Below, in pieces: positions 43,962 to 52,538 of a stretch of DNA of 64,000 nt. Within the stretch, counting starts at the first letter, position 1. Each line of letters starts with the position of its first letter. The translations under genes and the position numbers were made by a program. The notes beneath the pieces are model-generated. The model did no database searches and was not told the DNA's origin. It saw only the letters and a program-made list of their open reading frames with translations. This DNA comes from Psychrobacter faecalis (GTDB lineage: Bacteria > Pseudomonadota > Gammaproteobacteria > Pseudomonadales > Moraxellaceae), in the NCBI RefSeq assembly GCF_016107575.1, contig NZ_JABAST010000009.1, forward strand, positions 1 through 64,000. Direction: 5' to 3'.

Positions 43962-45509
43962 CTAAACCGCCAAAGCCAAACCTTTTTTGACGCGCATATC
44001 GCCAGTTTCAACATAACGCTGATGCCAAGATAAAGATTCATCGAGCAAATGCGGCGTTTGCATGCCAGCCGTCTGTGCAGCACGGTCATAATAATCTTGT
44101 AGCATTGGGCGATAGTCTGGATGCGCACAGTTATCAATGATTTTTTGCGCGCGTTGACGTGGTGACAAACCACGCAAGTCCGCCAAACCTTGCTCAGTGA
44201 CAATAATCATCACATCATGCTCAGTATGGTCAACGTGTGACACCATCGGCGTGATGCATGAAATAGCGCCGCCTTTAGCAACTGACGGGCTGACAAACAT
44301 TGAAGTAAAGGCATTACGCGCAAAGTCGCCAGAGCCGCCCAAACCATTCATCATATTGGTACCCATGACGTGGGTTGAGTTGACATTACCATAAAGGTCA
44401 CACTCAATCATCGCATTGATAGCGAGCACGCCAAGACGACGCGATACTTCAGGGTGGTTGGTGATTTCTTGTGGGCGCAAAATAATACGTTTGCGCAATT
44501 CTTCGATATTGGCATTAAAACGCGCCAACGCCTCTGGGCTTAACGACATCGCCGTTGCCGACGCTTGGGTCATTTTGCCTGACATAATCAAATCTAACAT
44601 ACCGTCTTGCAATACTTCGGTATAGCCAGTTAAGTTTTCAAACGGACTGGCTTGTAAGCCCGCCAATACCGCATTGGCAACGTTACCAACCCCAGACTGA
44701 ATCGGCAATAGGTTGGCTGGCATGCGGCCTTTTTTCACTTCTTCATGGAAAAAGTCGATAATGTAGCCGGCAATTTTGGTTGAGCACTCATCAGGATCGG
44801 CAAACTTACTATTGCGGTCAGGTGAATCGGTTAAGACCACGGCGACGACTTTATCCAAATCACAAGTTAGGTACGGCTCGCCAATACGCTCACCCGGTGT
44901 GGTAATCGGAATCGGTTTACGATGCGGTGGCAAACCAATGTCATCAAAAACATCGTGCATACCTTCTAACAATAAGCTTTGGCGGCTATTTACTTCTAAA
45001 ATAATTTGATCGGCATTGTGCAACCATGCGTTATTGGTACCGATAGAGGTAGATGGAATCAGGCGACCATCTGGCAAAATACCGGCCACTTCAACCACCG
45101 CCATGTGCATGTCGCCATAAAAACCAAAGGTGCTTTGCTGAGCGACGTGTGATAAGTGCATGTCAAAATAATGCGTTTCACCAGCGTTGATTTGCTTACG
45201 TAGCGCAGGCTCTGACTGATAAGGCGTGCGCATCTTGATACCATTGGCTTCAGCCAAGACGCCGTCGCATTCTGCAGCGGTCGATGCGCCGGTTAATAAG
45301 CCGATTTTGAATTCTTCGCCGCGAGCTTGCGCCGCTTTTATACGCTCTGCCAACGCAGCTGGGATGGCTTTTGGATAACCTGCCCCTGTGAAACCACTCA
45401 TTCCAACATTCATATCATGCAAGATAAATGTTGCTGCTTGCTCTGCTGACATGATTTTTTCACGCAAACCTTCGTGACGAACGCGCTCTTCGTGGCTAAT
45501 TGCACTCAT
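43962..45509 (-). CDS. Acetyl-CoA hydrolase / succinyl-CoA:acetate CoA-transferase family
   Basis: This 515-residue cytosolic enzyme is of the Ach1/Cat1/AarC family. It shows MSGFTGAGYPKAIP near the N-terminus, GAST-rich strands, IQSGVGNVANAVLAG (CoA-binding glycine loop) and SHVMGTNMMNGLGGSGDFAR-type sequence. SHVDHTEHDVMIIVTEQGLADLRGLSPRQRA contains the region of the active-site Glu. It transfers CoA between succinyl-CoA and acetate (or propionate), or hydrolyses acetyl-CoA, in acetate handling. No partner genes are nearby. It is leftward, with a terminator behind it and an 878-bp gap in front. Confidence 0.88.
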   Translation of the reverse strand: MSAISHEERVRHEGLREKIMSAEQAATFILHDMNVGMSGFTGAGYPKAIPAALAERIKAAQARGEEFKIGLLTGASTAAECDGVLAEANGIKMRTPYQSEPALRKQINAGETHYFDMHLSHVAQQSTFGFYGDMHMAVVEVAGILPDGRLIPSTSIGTNNAWLHNADQIILEVNSRQSLLLEGMHDVFDDIGLPPHRKPIPITTPGERIGEPYLTCDLDKVVAVVLTDSPDRNSKFADPDECSTKIAGYIIDFFHEEVKKGRMPANLLPIQSGVGNVANAVLAGLQASPFENLTGYTEVLQDGMLDLIMSGKMTQASATAMSLSPEALARFNANIEELRKRIILRPQEITNHPEVSRRLGVLAINAMIECDLYGNVNSTHVMGTNMMNGLGGSGDFARNAFTSMFVSPSVAKGGAISCITPMVSHVDHTEHDVMIIVTEQGLADLRGLSPRQRAQKIIDNCAHPDYRPMLQDYYDRAAQTAGMQTPHLLDESLSWHQRYVETGDMRVKKGLALAV

Positions 45510-46387
45510 ACCTTTTTTCCTAGTAACTTCCCTATTAACACCAAACCCTCAAAATAATGAGACGTTTGATACCGAAACAGCAATAAAATACAATGGAGTA
45601 TATTAACAACTTTGGTATAAAAGACAAGCTGCTTGTCTTAAATTTTAATTTACGTCCTCAAAAACTACTTTAATTAGTCAACAATAGTTCATAAAATTAC
45701 AAGAGATAAGATTTGTTTTTTGATTATTTTTAAAGCAATAACTTGAAGCTTTTTATCTATGCAAAGTTAAAAAAACTCAAATAACTATACAGTAATTAAA
45801 AATACTATTAACTAAATTTTAAAAATACTCTAAGATTAATTTTAGTCTTGATGGAAGTCTAATAGGGATAGAGGGTGCTTAACTGCCAAATTTATGGAGA
45901 AACCTAGATAAGCGCTTGGTGTTAAAGAGAATTATATCTTTGACTTTTAATGAGTTAGCAAATGCAAACATCTAAAAGATAGCACTTATTTTAAATAAAA
46001 TGATAATAATAAACATAAATATTATTTTTCTTACTTTAATAATCGTATAACTATTAACTATCAATCTTTAGGGATTAAGAGTTGGTTTTTAATTTGTGTG
46101 CTTATTTAACACTCTCTAAAAAGTGACCGTGTTTTTAAATAAAGGCCTATTTTATATCAGTCATATAACCTGATATTTAATTATATTTATAGTAGAACCA
46201 ATATTTTTTTAGTGAAATATTGTTCTATAATTAAAGAAAATTATATTTATAAAAAGGCATTTAAAACCTAGCGCTTTAATCTTGCCATGACTATATTTGA
46301 GGTAAGATGATGACCCCTACTAGGTCATTTTTAATGTGATGAAAAAGTCGGTTTATCAAAAGATAAATGCAAAACTAAGGACAGATT
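45510..46387. other. 878-bp AT-rich gene-free region with hairpins
   Basis: No gene is visible between the divergent CoA-transferase and universal stress protein genes. Hairpins include ATATCAG/CTGATAT (46154-46160 with 46170-46176) and AGAAC-CAATATT with AAATATTGTTCT (46194-46226). A small TTTATC/GATAAA stem lies shortly before the stress-protein ATG. The length and AT richness suggest regulatory DNA or a decayed gene. Nothing more can be supported. Confidence 0.45.
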
Positions 46388-47251
46388 ATGATAACGGAAG
46401 AGCACGTTTTGGCTTGTATTGATGGTTCAGCGGTGACTGGCTCAGTCTGTGATTATGCCGCGTGGTACGCAAGTAAACTGGACATCTCAGTAGCTTTATT
46501 GCACGTGAGCGACGTAGCAGCTTCGGTCAGACGCGATCTGTCTGGCGCCATTGGCATTAATAGTCGCCAGTTTTTGCTCGATGAGTTATCGGAACTCGAT
46601 GAGCAAAGGGCGCAGGTGGTCAACAATTACAGCAATTCCTTGGTACAAGATGCAAAAAGCCATATTCAAAATGGCTTTCAAGACATGAAGGTTTGCATTT
46701 ATCAACGCCGCGGTAAACTGCTGCCAGCGATTGAGCATTTTCAAGAAAAGAATCGCGCTATCGTCATGGGACGGCGCGGTGAGGACCATAAAAACAGCCG
46801 TATCAATATCGGCAGCCAAATCGAAACGGTTGCCCGCGCCTCGAACATACCGGTGTTGATTTGTTCAGAGAAATTTAAAGAGCCGCAGTCATATATGGTG
46901 GCATTTGATGGCAGTAAAACGGCGATAAATGCCATACACATGCTTGCAAAGAGCAACCTGTTAAAAGGCTTACAAGGTCATATCGTTATGGTCGGTCATC
47001 ATAACGAAGCCTCTAAAAAAAGCCTTGATAACGCGGCTGCACACTTACAGGCAGCTGGTTTTAGTGTCGATACCCATCAGCTCTTAGAACTTGATGCGGT
47101 TGAGGGCTTACTCAGCTTTCAATTTGAAAATAACATCGATATCATCGTCATTGGCGCTTATGGGCGCTCTAAGCTTCAGCATTTATTTCTGGGCAGTACC
47201 ACGACAGAAATCATTGCCAGCACCTTATCGCCTGTTATCTTGGTACGCTAA
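46388..47251 (+). CDS. Universal stress protein, two tandem Usp domains
   Basis: This 287-residue protein consists of two UspA-like domains. The first (about 1-150) has LACIDGSAVTGSVCDYAAWY and ends VMGRRGEDHKNSRINIGSQI then NIPVLICS. The second (about 160-287) has MVAFDGSKTAINAIHML and the ATP-binding pattern IGAYGRSKLQHLFLGSTT followed by LSPVILVR. UspE-type double proteins of this kind respond to starvation, oxidative and respiratory stress. Only the second domain keeps a clear G-x2-G-x9-G(S/T) loop, so ATP binding may be confined to it. It has its own long upstream region. Confidence 0.92.
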   Translation: MITEEHVLACIDGSAVTGSVCDYAAWYASKLDISVALLHVSDVAASVRRDLSGAIGINSRQFLLDELSELDEQRAQVVNNYSNSLVQDAKSHIQNGFQDMKVCIYQRRGKLLPAIEHFQEKNRAIVMGRRGEDHKNSRINIGSQIETVARASNIPVLICSEKFKEPQSYMVAFDGSKTAINAIHMLAKSNLLKGLQGHIVMVGHHNEASKKSLDNAAAHLQAAGFSVDTHQLLELDAVEGLLSFQFENNIDIIVIGAYGRSKLQHLFLGSTTTEIIASTLSPVILVR

Positions 47252-47300
47252 ATTTTCTTAATTCAATGATTTTTAAACGGATAGCAAATATTGGTTATTT

Positions 47301-48860
47301 TTATTGAATAGGCAGTACGATTTGTACTATTAAGCCTTGAATATCATCTTTACGGTTACAAATATTAATTTGGCCTTTATGAGCGACGATAACCGCGTGG
47401 ACGATTGCTAATCCCAATCCGTAGCCGCCCGTTTCGCGATGGCGCGCACTATCAAGCCGTACAAAGGGTTGAAAAATACGCTCTAAGTCTTTTTCTGCTA
47501 CCCCGCCACCCTCATCTGTGATGCTAATTTGAATAGCATCTCTTTTATTATCTAACGGTGTTTTTGTGACTTCAGCCGTGACAGTTGAGCCTGCAGGAGT
47601 GTGCATAAAAGCATTACGAATGATGTTTTCAAGGGCGCTATGCAACTGTTCTTGATTGCCAAGTACAGTCAAAGACGCATCAGATGATGACGATAATAAA
47701 ACATCGGGCGGCGTCCATTGCCAGAGTACGTTTTTATGCTGAAACTCAAAACAGACGTCTTTACCAATCTCGGTGATGATTTCAACTATATCTACGGCAT
47801 CATTTTCTAGATTATCGATGGTATATTGCTGCATTTGCAGGGATTGAATATGAATGATTTGCTCAATCAGCTCATTCATACGTGCCGATTCCTTATCGAT
47901 ACGGTCAAGGTAACGGCTGGCATCGGGCGCAAAGTCACGCGTCAGCTCAGTAGCCACATCAAGGCGCGCCAGTGGCGAACGCAGCTCATGCGAGATATCA
48001 CTTAACATCTGCTTGCGCGCAAGCTCACTCTCCGCCAATCGGGTTGATAATTGGGCCACATCTTTTGCCAATAGTCCTAGCTCATCAGAGCCTAATGTTG
48101 ATAACTGCGGATTGGCTTGATAATCGCCATCGATCATACGGTGCACGGTATCTTGAACTCGACCAATGCGCTGCGTCAGCGTACGACTGAGCCAAAAACA
48201 AACCAACACGCTAAACAGAATAATGAGAAGCAAACGCACGGTAAAATTACCGCGTTGCAGCGCCAAAACATCAGCAAAACGCAGGTGCGGGCGCAGTTGT
48301 ATAATGGCCGTTTGCCCGTCCGGCAAATCTACGGTGATATCTGCCAGTTCTGGGCGACTATTAGGGTCAAAAATTACTTCTCTATTCGGCATCGCTGGAT
48401 GCAGGATTGCATTAATAAAAGAAGGCTTTTCGTAGGCGCTGTCATTTTTATCATGATGCGCTCTACGATTCTCAAACATAGGATACGATGGTAAGTCACG
48501 CGCCACTTCCTGACCGTTTGTTTGACGCTCTTCTCTATAACGATAGCGCGGAAAAATAATAGCGCCCTGCTCATCATAAATCCTGATTTGACTCATCAGC
48601 CGTCGGTCTTGCCGGTAAAGTTGCCTGACTGCTAATAAATCACCAGCCTGTAGCGCCGCAACCACTTCTTGGCGCTTGAGTAAAAGATTGTCAATTTGTA
48701 CATCCATCCGAGCACTTAACTCTTTGCCATTGAGCCAACGTTCTACCATGACAGAGATGATAGAGGTGATAAGTACCGTCAATAATAGACTGAGAAATAG
48801 TCGCCAAAATAGCGTGATTCTTGGCTTGAATGTCGAGGTAAGCATCGATGCGTCCGTCAT
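47301..48860 (-). CDS. Sensor histidine kinase (CpxA/RstB-like)
   Basis: This 519-residue inner-membrane kinase has TM1 near residues 15-38 (FWRLFLSLLLTVLITSIIS), a periplasmic sensor of about 165 residues, and TM2 near 208-230 (RLLLIILFSVLVCFWLS). A HAMP linker precedes the phospho-acceptor DISHELRSPLARLD near residue 290. The N-box is ALENIIRNAFMHTP, and G-boxes are DEGGGVAEKDLERIFQPF and TGGYGLGLAIV. The start overlaps the response-regulator stop (TAATG), so the pair is coupled. A Spy/CpxP-like lipoprotein is encoded just beyond the regulator in the opposite direction, as in Cpx envelope-stress systems. Confidence 0.9.
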   Translation of the reverse strand: MTDASMLTSTFKPRITLFWRLFLSLLLTVLITSIISVMVERWLNGKELSARMDVQIDNLLLKRQEVVAALQAGDLLAVRQLYRQDRRLMSQIRIYDEQGAIIFPRYRYREERQTNGQEVARDLPSYPMFENRRAHHDKNDSAYEKPSFINAILHPAMPNREVIFDPNSRPELADITVDLPDGQTAIIQLRPHLRFADVLALQRGNFTVRLLLIILFSVLVCFWLSRTLTQRIGRVQDTVHRMIDGDYQANPQLSTLGSDELGLLAKDVAQLSTRLAESELARKQMLSDISHELRSPLARLDVATELTRDFAPDASRYLDRIDKESARMNELIEQIIHIQSLQMQQYTIDNLENDAVDIVEIITEIGKDVCFEFQHKNVLWQWTPPDVLLSSSSDASLTVLGNQEQLHSALENIIRNAFMHTPAGSTVTAEVTKTPLDNKRDAIQISITDEGGGVAEKDLERIFQPFVRLDSARHRETGGYGLGLAIVHAVIVAHKGQINICNRKDDIQGLIVQIVLPIQ

Positions 48861-49561
48861 TACAGCACCAGCTGATAACCTTTACCACGAATTGCCTTGA
48901 TAGGCTCGTCATGAAAAGGTTGCAGTTTTTTACGCAGGCGCGACACATGCACATCAAGGCTGCGATCAAACGGTTGCAACTCACGCTGTAAGACATGTTG
49001 TGACAGCCACGCTTTGCTGACCACCTCGCCTTTTTGTTTAAGTAACGCCACCAACAAGTCAAACTCTGTTCCTGTGACTTGTAACTCGACGCCATCTATT
49101 TGGCAAAGTCGTTGGTTTTGGTCCAAATGCAACCGGCTCTCTGGCAGTGGCAAGTGCTCTGAGGCGGCAGCACCCGATGCGGTAATACGGCTACGTTTAA
49201 TCACTGCGTTAATACGTGCCAGCAGCTCACGCGGATTACAAGGCTTAGTAATATAATCATCGGCACCAAGCTCCAGCCCAATAATACGATCAATCTCCTC
49301 ACCTTTTGCCGTCAACATAATCACTGGAATATCGCTAATCGCTGGTAGCTGACGCAGGACACTGAGCCCATCTATCTTTGGCATCATAATATCGAGCACC
49401 AATAAATCATAAGGCGCACTATCATGCATGGCTGATTTTAAGCGTTCGATGACCGCCTCGCCATCATGCACACAGTCACTTTGGATGCCATGATTATGCA
49501 AATACTCTTGCAGCAGTTGGGTCAACTCTTCATCATCATCACCCAATAAAATATTTGCCAT
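48860..49561 (-). CDS. OmpR-family response regulator (CpxR-like)
   Basis: This 233-residue regulator has a receiver domain with ILLGDDDEELTQLLQEYL (acidic pocket), LLVLDIMMPKIDGLSVL (phospho-Asp near 56) and VIMLTAKGEEID with the conserved Lys. It also has a winged-helix output domain with VTGTEFDLLVALLKQKGEVV and SLDVHVSRLRKKL, ending in IKAIRGKGYQLVL. It forms an operon with the downstream sensor kinase. By synteny with the divergent Spy/CpxP-like lipoprotein it probably controls an envelope-stress response. Confidence 0.92.
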   Translation of the reverse strand: MANILLGDDDEELTQLLQEYLHNHGIQSDCVHDGEAVIERLKSAMHDSAPYDLLVLDIMMPKIDGLSVLRQLPAISDIPVIMLTAKGEEIDRIIGLELGADDYITKPCNPRELLARINAVIKRSRITASGAAASEHLPLPESRLHLDQNQRLCQIDGVELQVTGTEFDLLVALLKQKGEVVSKAWLSQHVLQRELQPFDRSLDVHVSRLRKKLQPFHDEPIKAIRGKGYQLVL

Positions 49562-49870
49562 CCTCCTCCTCTCCTTTCTACTTTATTGCTGTTCAGTCAA
49601 ATGATTCTAAGCATGCCATAGTATGGCTGATATTATCAGGCAAGCATCCATCAATGCGCCACAAACGTTACCTTTCTTAATATTTCATAAATGTTCGCAA
49701 CTTCTAGCTGTCGTATGATAGCGGCTATCAGCAACAAATACTGATGGCAATTAATGATTCATAGTGGCTATCCGGGACACTTGCTAATCATTAATTATCA
49801 GATAAAAAACCTCTTTTCGTAATAATTAACGTTTGCTCCATAATTTAAGGTAACTATTAAGGTAATGATA
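49562..49870. other. Divergent promoter region, Cpx-like regulator / Spy-like lipoprotein
   Basis: This 309-bp region must contain promoters for both directions. I looked for a CpxR box (GTAAA, N5, GTAAA) and found only a poorly spaced GTAAC/GTAAT pair at about 49850-49867. No gene or repeat is visible. Confidence 0.45.
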
Positions 49871-50422
49871 ATGAAAAAATTATTGATAGGCTCAGTACTC
49901 GCGATATCTAGCGTCTTAACGGTTACGGGCTGTACCAGTGTCAACGCCACCACCGATACGACGCCAGCAACAACGACTAACATGCAAAAGCAGCATAAAG
50001 CTGGCATGAAAGACGGCATGCGTAAAGGTGGTATACATAAGGGTGGCATGAAAGGCACTATGGCGCAGCTAGATTTGACAGCGACGCAGCAGGCGCAAAT
50101 CAAAGCCATTACGCAAGAAAAATATAATAATCGTAAAAACGACCGTAGCAAATATCAAGCAGAACGCGCGCAAATGCAGCAACAAATGCAAACGTTGACC
50201 AATGCCAAAACCCTAGATACCGCAGCGGTGAACCGCCTAGCCGATCAACAAGCGGCAAAAACCAAGCAGCGCTTTATTGAACGCGTGCAAACTGAGCATG
50301 CTATCTCGCAAGTACTAACGCCTGAACAGCGTCAAAAAATGGCGCAATTAAAATCAGAAAGAAAAGCAAAAGGTCATCATGGTTCAAAAAACCGTCAGAT
50401 GCACAGCAAACACCAGCAGTAA
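49871..50422 (+). CDS. Spy/CpxP-like periplasmic lipoprotein
   Basis: This 183-residue protein has a signal peptide ending SVLTVTG-C and then a Met/His/Lys/Gly-rich linker (MRKGGIHKGGMKG). A helical Spy/CpxP domain with two LTxxQ-type motifs follows: LDLTATQQAQIKAI and VLTPEQRQKMAQL. Spy and CpxP are periplasmic chaperones, and CpxP also restrains CpxA. Here the protein is lipid-anchored, unlike the classical soluble forms, and the basic tail is rich in His and Lys. I prefer the ATG at 49871 (8 bases after AAGG) over the in-frame ATG at 49865. It is divergent from the two-component genes, so mutual regulation is likely. Confidence 0.85.
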   Translation: MKKLLIGSVLAISSVLTVTGCTSVNATTDTTPATTTNMQKQHKAGMKDGMRKGGIHKGGMKGTMAQLDLTATQQAQIKAITQEKYNNRKNDRSKYQAERAQMQQQMQTLTNAKTLDTAAVNRLADQQAAKTKQRFIERVQTEHAISQVLTPEQRQKMAQLKSERKAKGHHGSKNRQMHSKHQQ

Positions 50423-50496
50423 GGTCAGTACTGGCAGTAAGGTGTGTCATTGACGGCCACTCTTAATGAAAAATATTATATTTAAAAGATATATTC

Positions 50497-50530
50497 TAAA
50501 AAACGCATCGGTTAACCGGTGCGTTTTTTT
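50497..50530 (+). terminator. Intrinsic terminator after the Spy-like gene
   Basis: AAAACGCATCGG, loop TTAA, CCGGTGCGTTTT (one T-G wobble) is followed by a T-run. It also has A-residues on the other side, so it may serve the convergent lipoprotein gene. Confidence 0.85.
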
Positions 50531-50609
50531 ATTGTTTCTTTTTTTATTGTTTCTATAAGTACTTCACTCATTTAAATGGACTATAAACCTAAAATTTAGC
50601 GCCCGACAC

Positions 50610-52418
50610 TTATTCTACCGAACCAAAACGCTGTTGATACATTGGTAGCATGTTAAAGAGCATTTTGCCCATTGCGGTACCATTACCTTGACGATAATAC
50701 TCGCCAAGCTCAGCGCTATATTCTTTTAAATCAATGCTGTTATTGGCGGTTGGTATCTGACTATTACTCGGTAAGTTGGGAAACGCCTTATCTTGAGCAC
50801 GGATAGGCATATATTGCGTAAGGGCATCGACAATGAGACTGCTCTTTTTTGTGGTTTCCATACTCAACTCACCATTTGACTCACCACTTGTTTCATCACT
50901 GGCATCGGTTGATAGGTAATGGCGACTGTGCTGCCATTGCAATCGACCGCCTTTACTAAAACCGTATAATTTTTGCACAGGCAGATTTGCAGCTGCAGAT
51001 AAAGTCGGTGAGTGTGTTTCGAGTAAACCTGTTTCTTGTGTTCTCAGCATTTTATCATCAGCAAAATCTTTCATTTTTACTAAAACTTGTTTGACCATCG
51101 ATTTACTGGTGATTTTACTGTCCGTAGGATAAAGGTCATCTTGCGTATCAGAAACATTTTGGGTTATCAGCTCAGGATATTGCTGAGTGATAAGTTTATA
51201 GAAGGTGCCCATATAGTCTTTATATGCCTGTTCATCGCTCGCACTACTTTGGACACGGCGAATGATTTTGGCACTATTGAGCATGGGTGCTAGCTGCTTT
51301 TCAGGTAATTTGGGTGATAGCGACGTCAAAATATTTGGGGCAATAAAATCAAACTGGCTCACATCAGCTTTGGCATAGATGCTGTCTTCTGCTTGAATGT
51401 GGCTTTTTATTACGGCACGACCAAAATCTTTCGGTAACGTACCATCATCAAGGGCTATTTTTAGCCATTTATTTTGCCATTTGGTGCCCAACTTATCATC
51501 GGCCAGCTTTGATGTCAGCAAAGCAAAATTGTCCGCCCACAGATAGAGGCTACCAGTTTTAAAATCGATATAAATAGGTTGATTGATACTACTATGATGG
51601 TTACGCGCCGAATACTGCGCACTACCCAGCATGGTAAACTTGCCTGCCAGCGGCTGATAAACACCCTGCGCATTCATAGATAATGGCTTTAGCAGATAAG
51701 CATCCAGTAATTGCGATTTTTTGATATCTAGTGTAGATTTTTTGCTGTCATATTCATTAAATAGCTTTTGGTAATAAGGTGAGATGGTAGCGGCGCTAGC
51801 AGAATCTATAGCAGATGATGCTGACACCGCGACCTCGGCCGCCGCGTCTACCACGTCCTCCGCTGCTTCCTCAACGCTATAAGCCGTACTACCATAGTGG
51901 ACCTCAGCCCATGCTTCATAGGCTGCTGAGCAGGCTAGGTACGATTGCTTAAGTGCCTCACGCTGGGGCGCGTAATCGATCGACGCAACCTCTTTTTTCT
52001 GTGCTTCTGCCTTTGTTAATAAGGCTGCATAAGCTTGATCGTGATTATCTTCGCAATAGCTATCAACATCGTCTGATGCCACCAGTTTTGTGCTATCGAT
52101 AGCTGTAAATTGATGCTCATTACTAATCTCAATATTACTATGATAAGCAAAAGACTGGCGGCGCTGCTGTTGTAATGCGCTGGCCAATGCGTTTTTTGCA
52201 ACGCTTGGCGCATTATCTGCCTGTAAATTTTTTGATTGACCAAGATTGTTAGATACATTGGTAGACTGGCAAGCCGTTATCAATAATGTACTGGCAACTA
52301 ATGTACTAGAAACCAATGCACTAGAAAATAAAGAGCTTATCGTCATCATTGATTTAGAGCACAAGGGATTTATCTGCTTTGCTGTATTAATGGATAAGGC
52401 CACATTTAATTTTTTCAT
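50610..52418 (-). CDS. Large hypothetical lipoprotein, 602 aa
   Basis: This is a predicted lipoprotein whose signal segment ends LLITA-C near residue 50, after a long hydrophobic stretch (SSALVSSTLVASTLLIT). The mature part has an Ala-rich helical section around residues 180-215 (VEEAAEDVVDAAAEVAV). A beta-rich section has QPIYIDFKTGSLYLWADNFA, and YKDYMGTFYKLITQQYPEL and YGFSKGGRLQWQHSRHYL follow. I recognise no family. The next leftward lipoprotein gene (52539-54623) shares a similar order of sections: an LxLDF-x-G strand, a YPx helix and a D/G-x-L-x-x-QxxR turn. This suggests distant paralogy. The 120-bp gap allows co-transcription. Confidence 0.75.
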   Translation of the reverse strand: MKKLNVALSINTAKQINPLCSKSMMTISSLFSSALVSSTLVASTLLITACQSTNVSNNLGQSKNLQADNAPSVAKNALASALQQQRRQSFAYHSNIEISNEHQFTAIDSTKLVASDDVDSYCEDNHDQAYAALLTKAEAQKKEVASIDYAPQREALKQSYLACSAAYEAWAEVHYGSTAYSVEEAAEDVVDAAAEVAVSASSAIDSASAATISPYYQKLFNEYDSKKSTLDIKKSQLLDAYLLKPLSMNAQGVYQPLAGKFTMLGSAQYSARNHHSSINQPIYIDFKTGSLYLWADNFALLTSKLADDKLGTKWQNKWLKIALDDGTLPKDFGRAVIKSHIQAEDSIYAKADVSQFDFIAPNILTSLSPKLPEKQLAPMLNSAKIIRRVQSSASDEQAYKDYMGTFYKLITQQYPELITQNVSDTQDDLYPTDSKITSKSMVKQVLVKMKDFADDKMLRTQETGLLETHSPTLSAAANLPVQKLYGFSKGGRLQWQHSRHYLSTDASDETSGESNGELSMETTKKSSLIVDALTQYMPIRAQDKAFPNLPSNSQIPTANNSIDLKEYSAELGEYYRQGNGTAMGKMLFNMLPMYQQRFGSVE

Positions 52419-52538
52419 TTTCTCTATCCTTGAAAGGCGTTATATTTTGCTAACCGTTATATGTTGCTAAGCGTTGGGCGACGATGATGGATACTGAAAA
52501 TATATCAGCGTATCAGCGCCTATCATCAAACGAGGGGC

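Noticed and set aside
49850..49867. A CpxR box before the Spy-like gene
   Set aside because: The GTAA pair is 8 rather than 6 bases apart and lies directly at the ribosome site.
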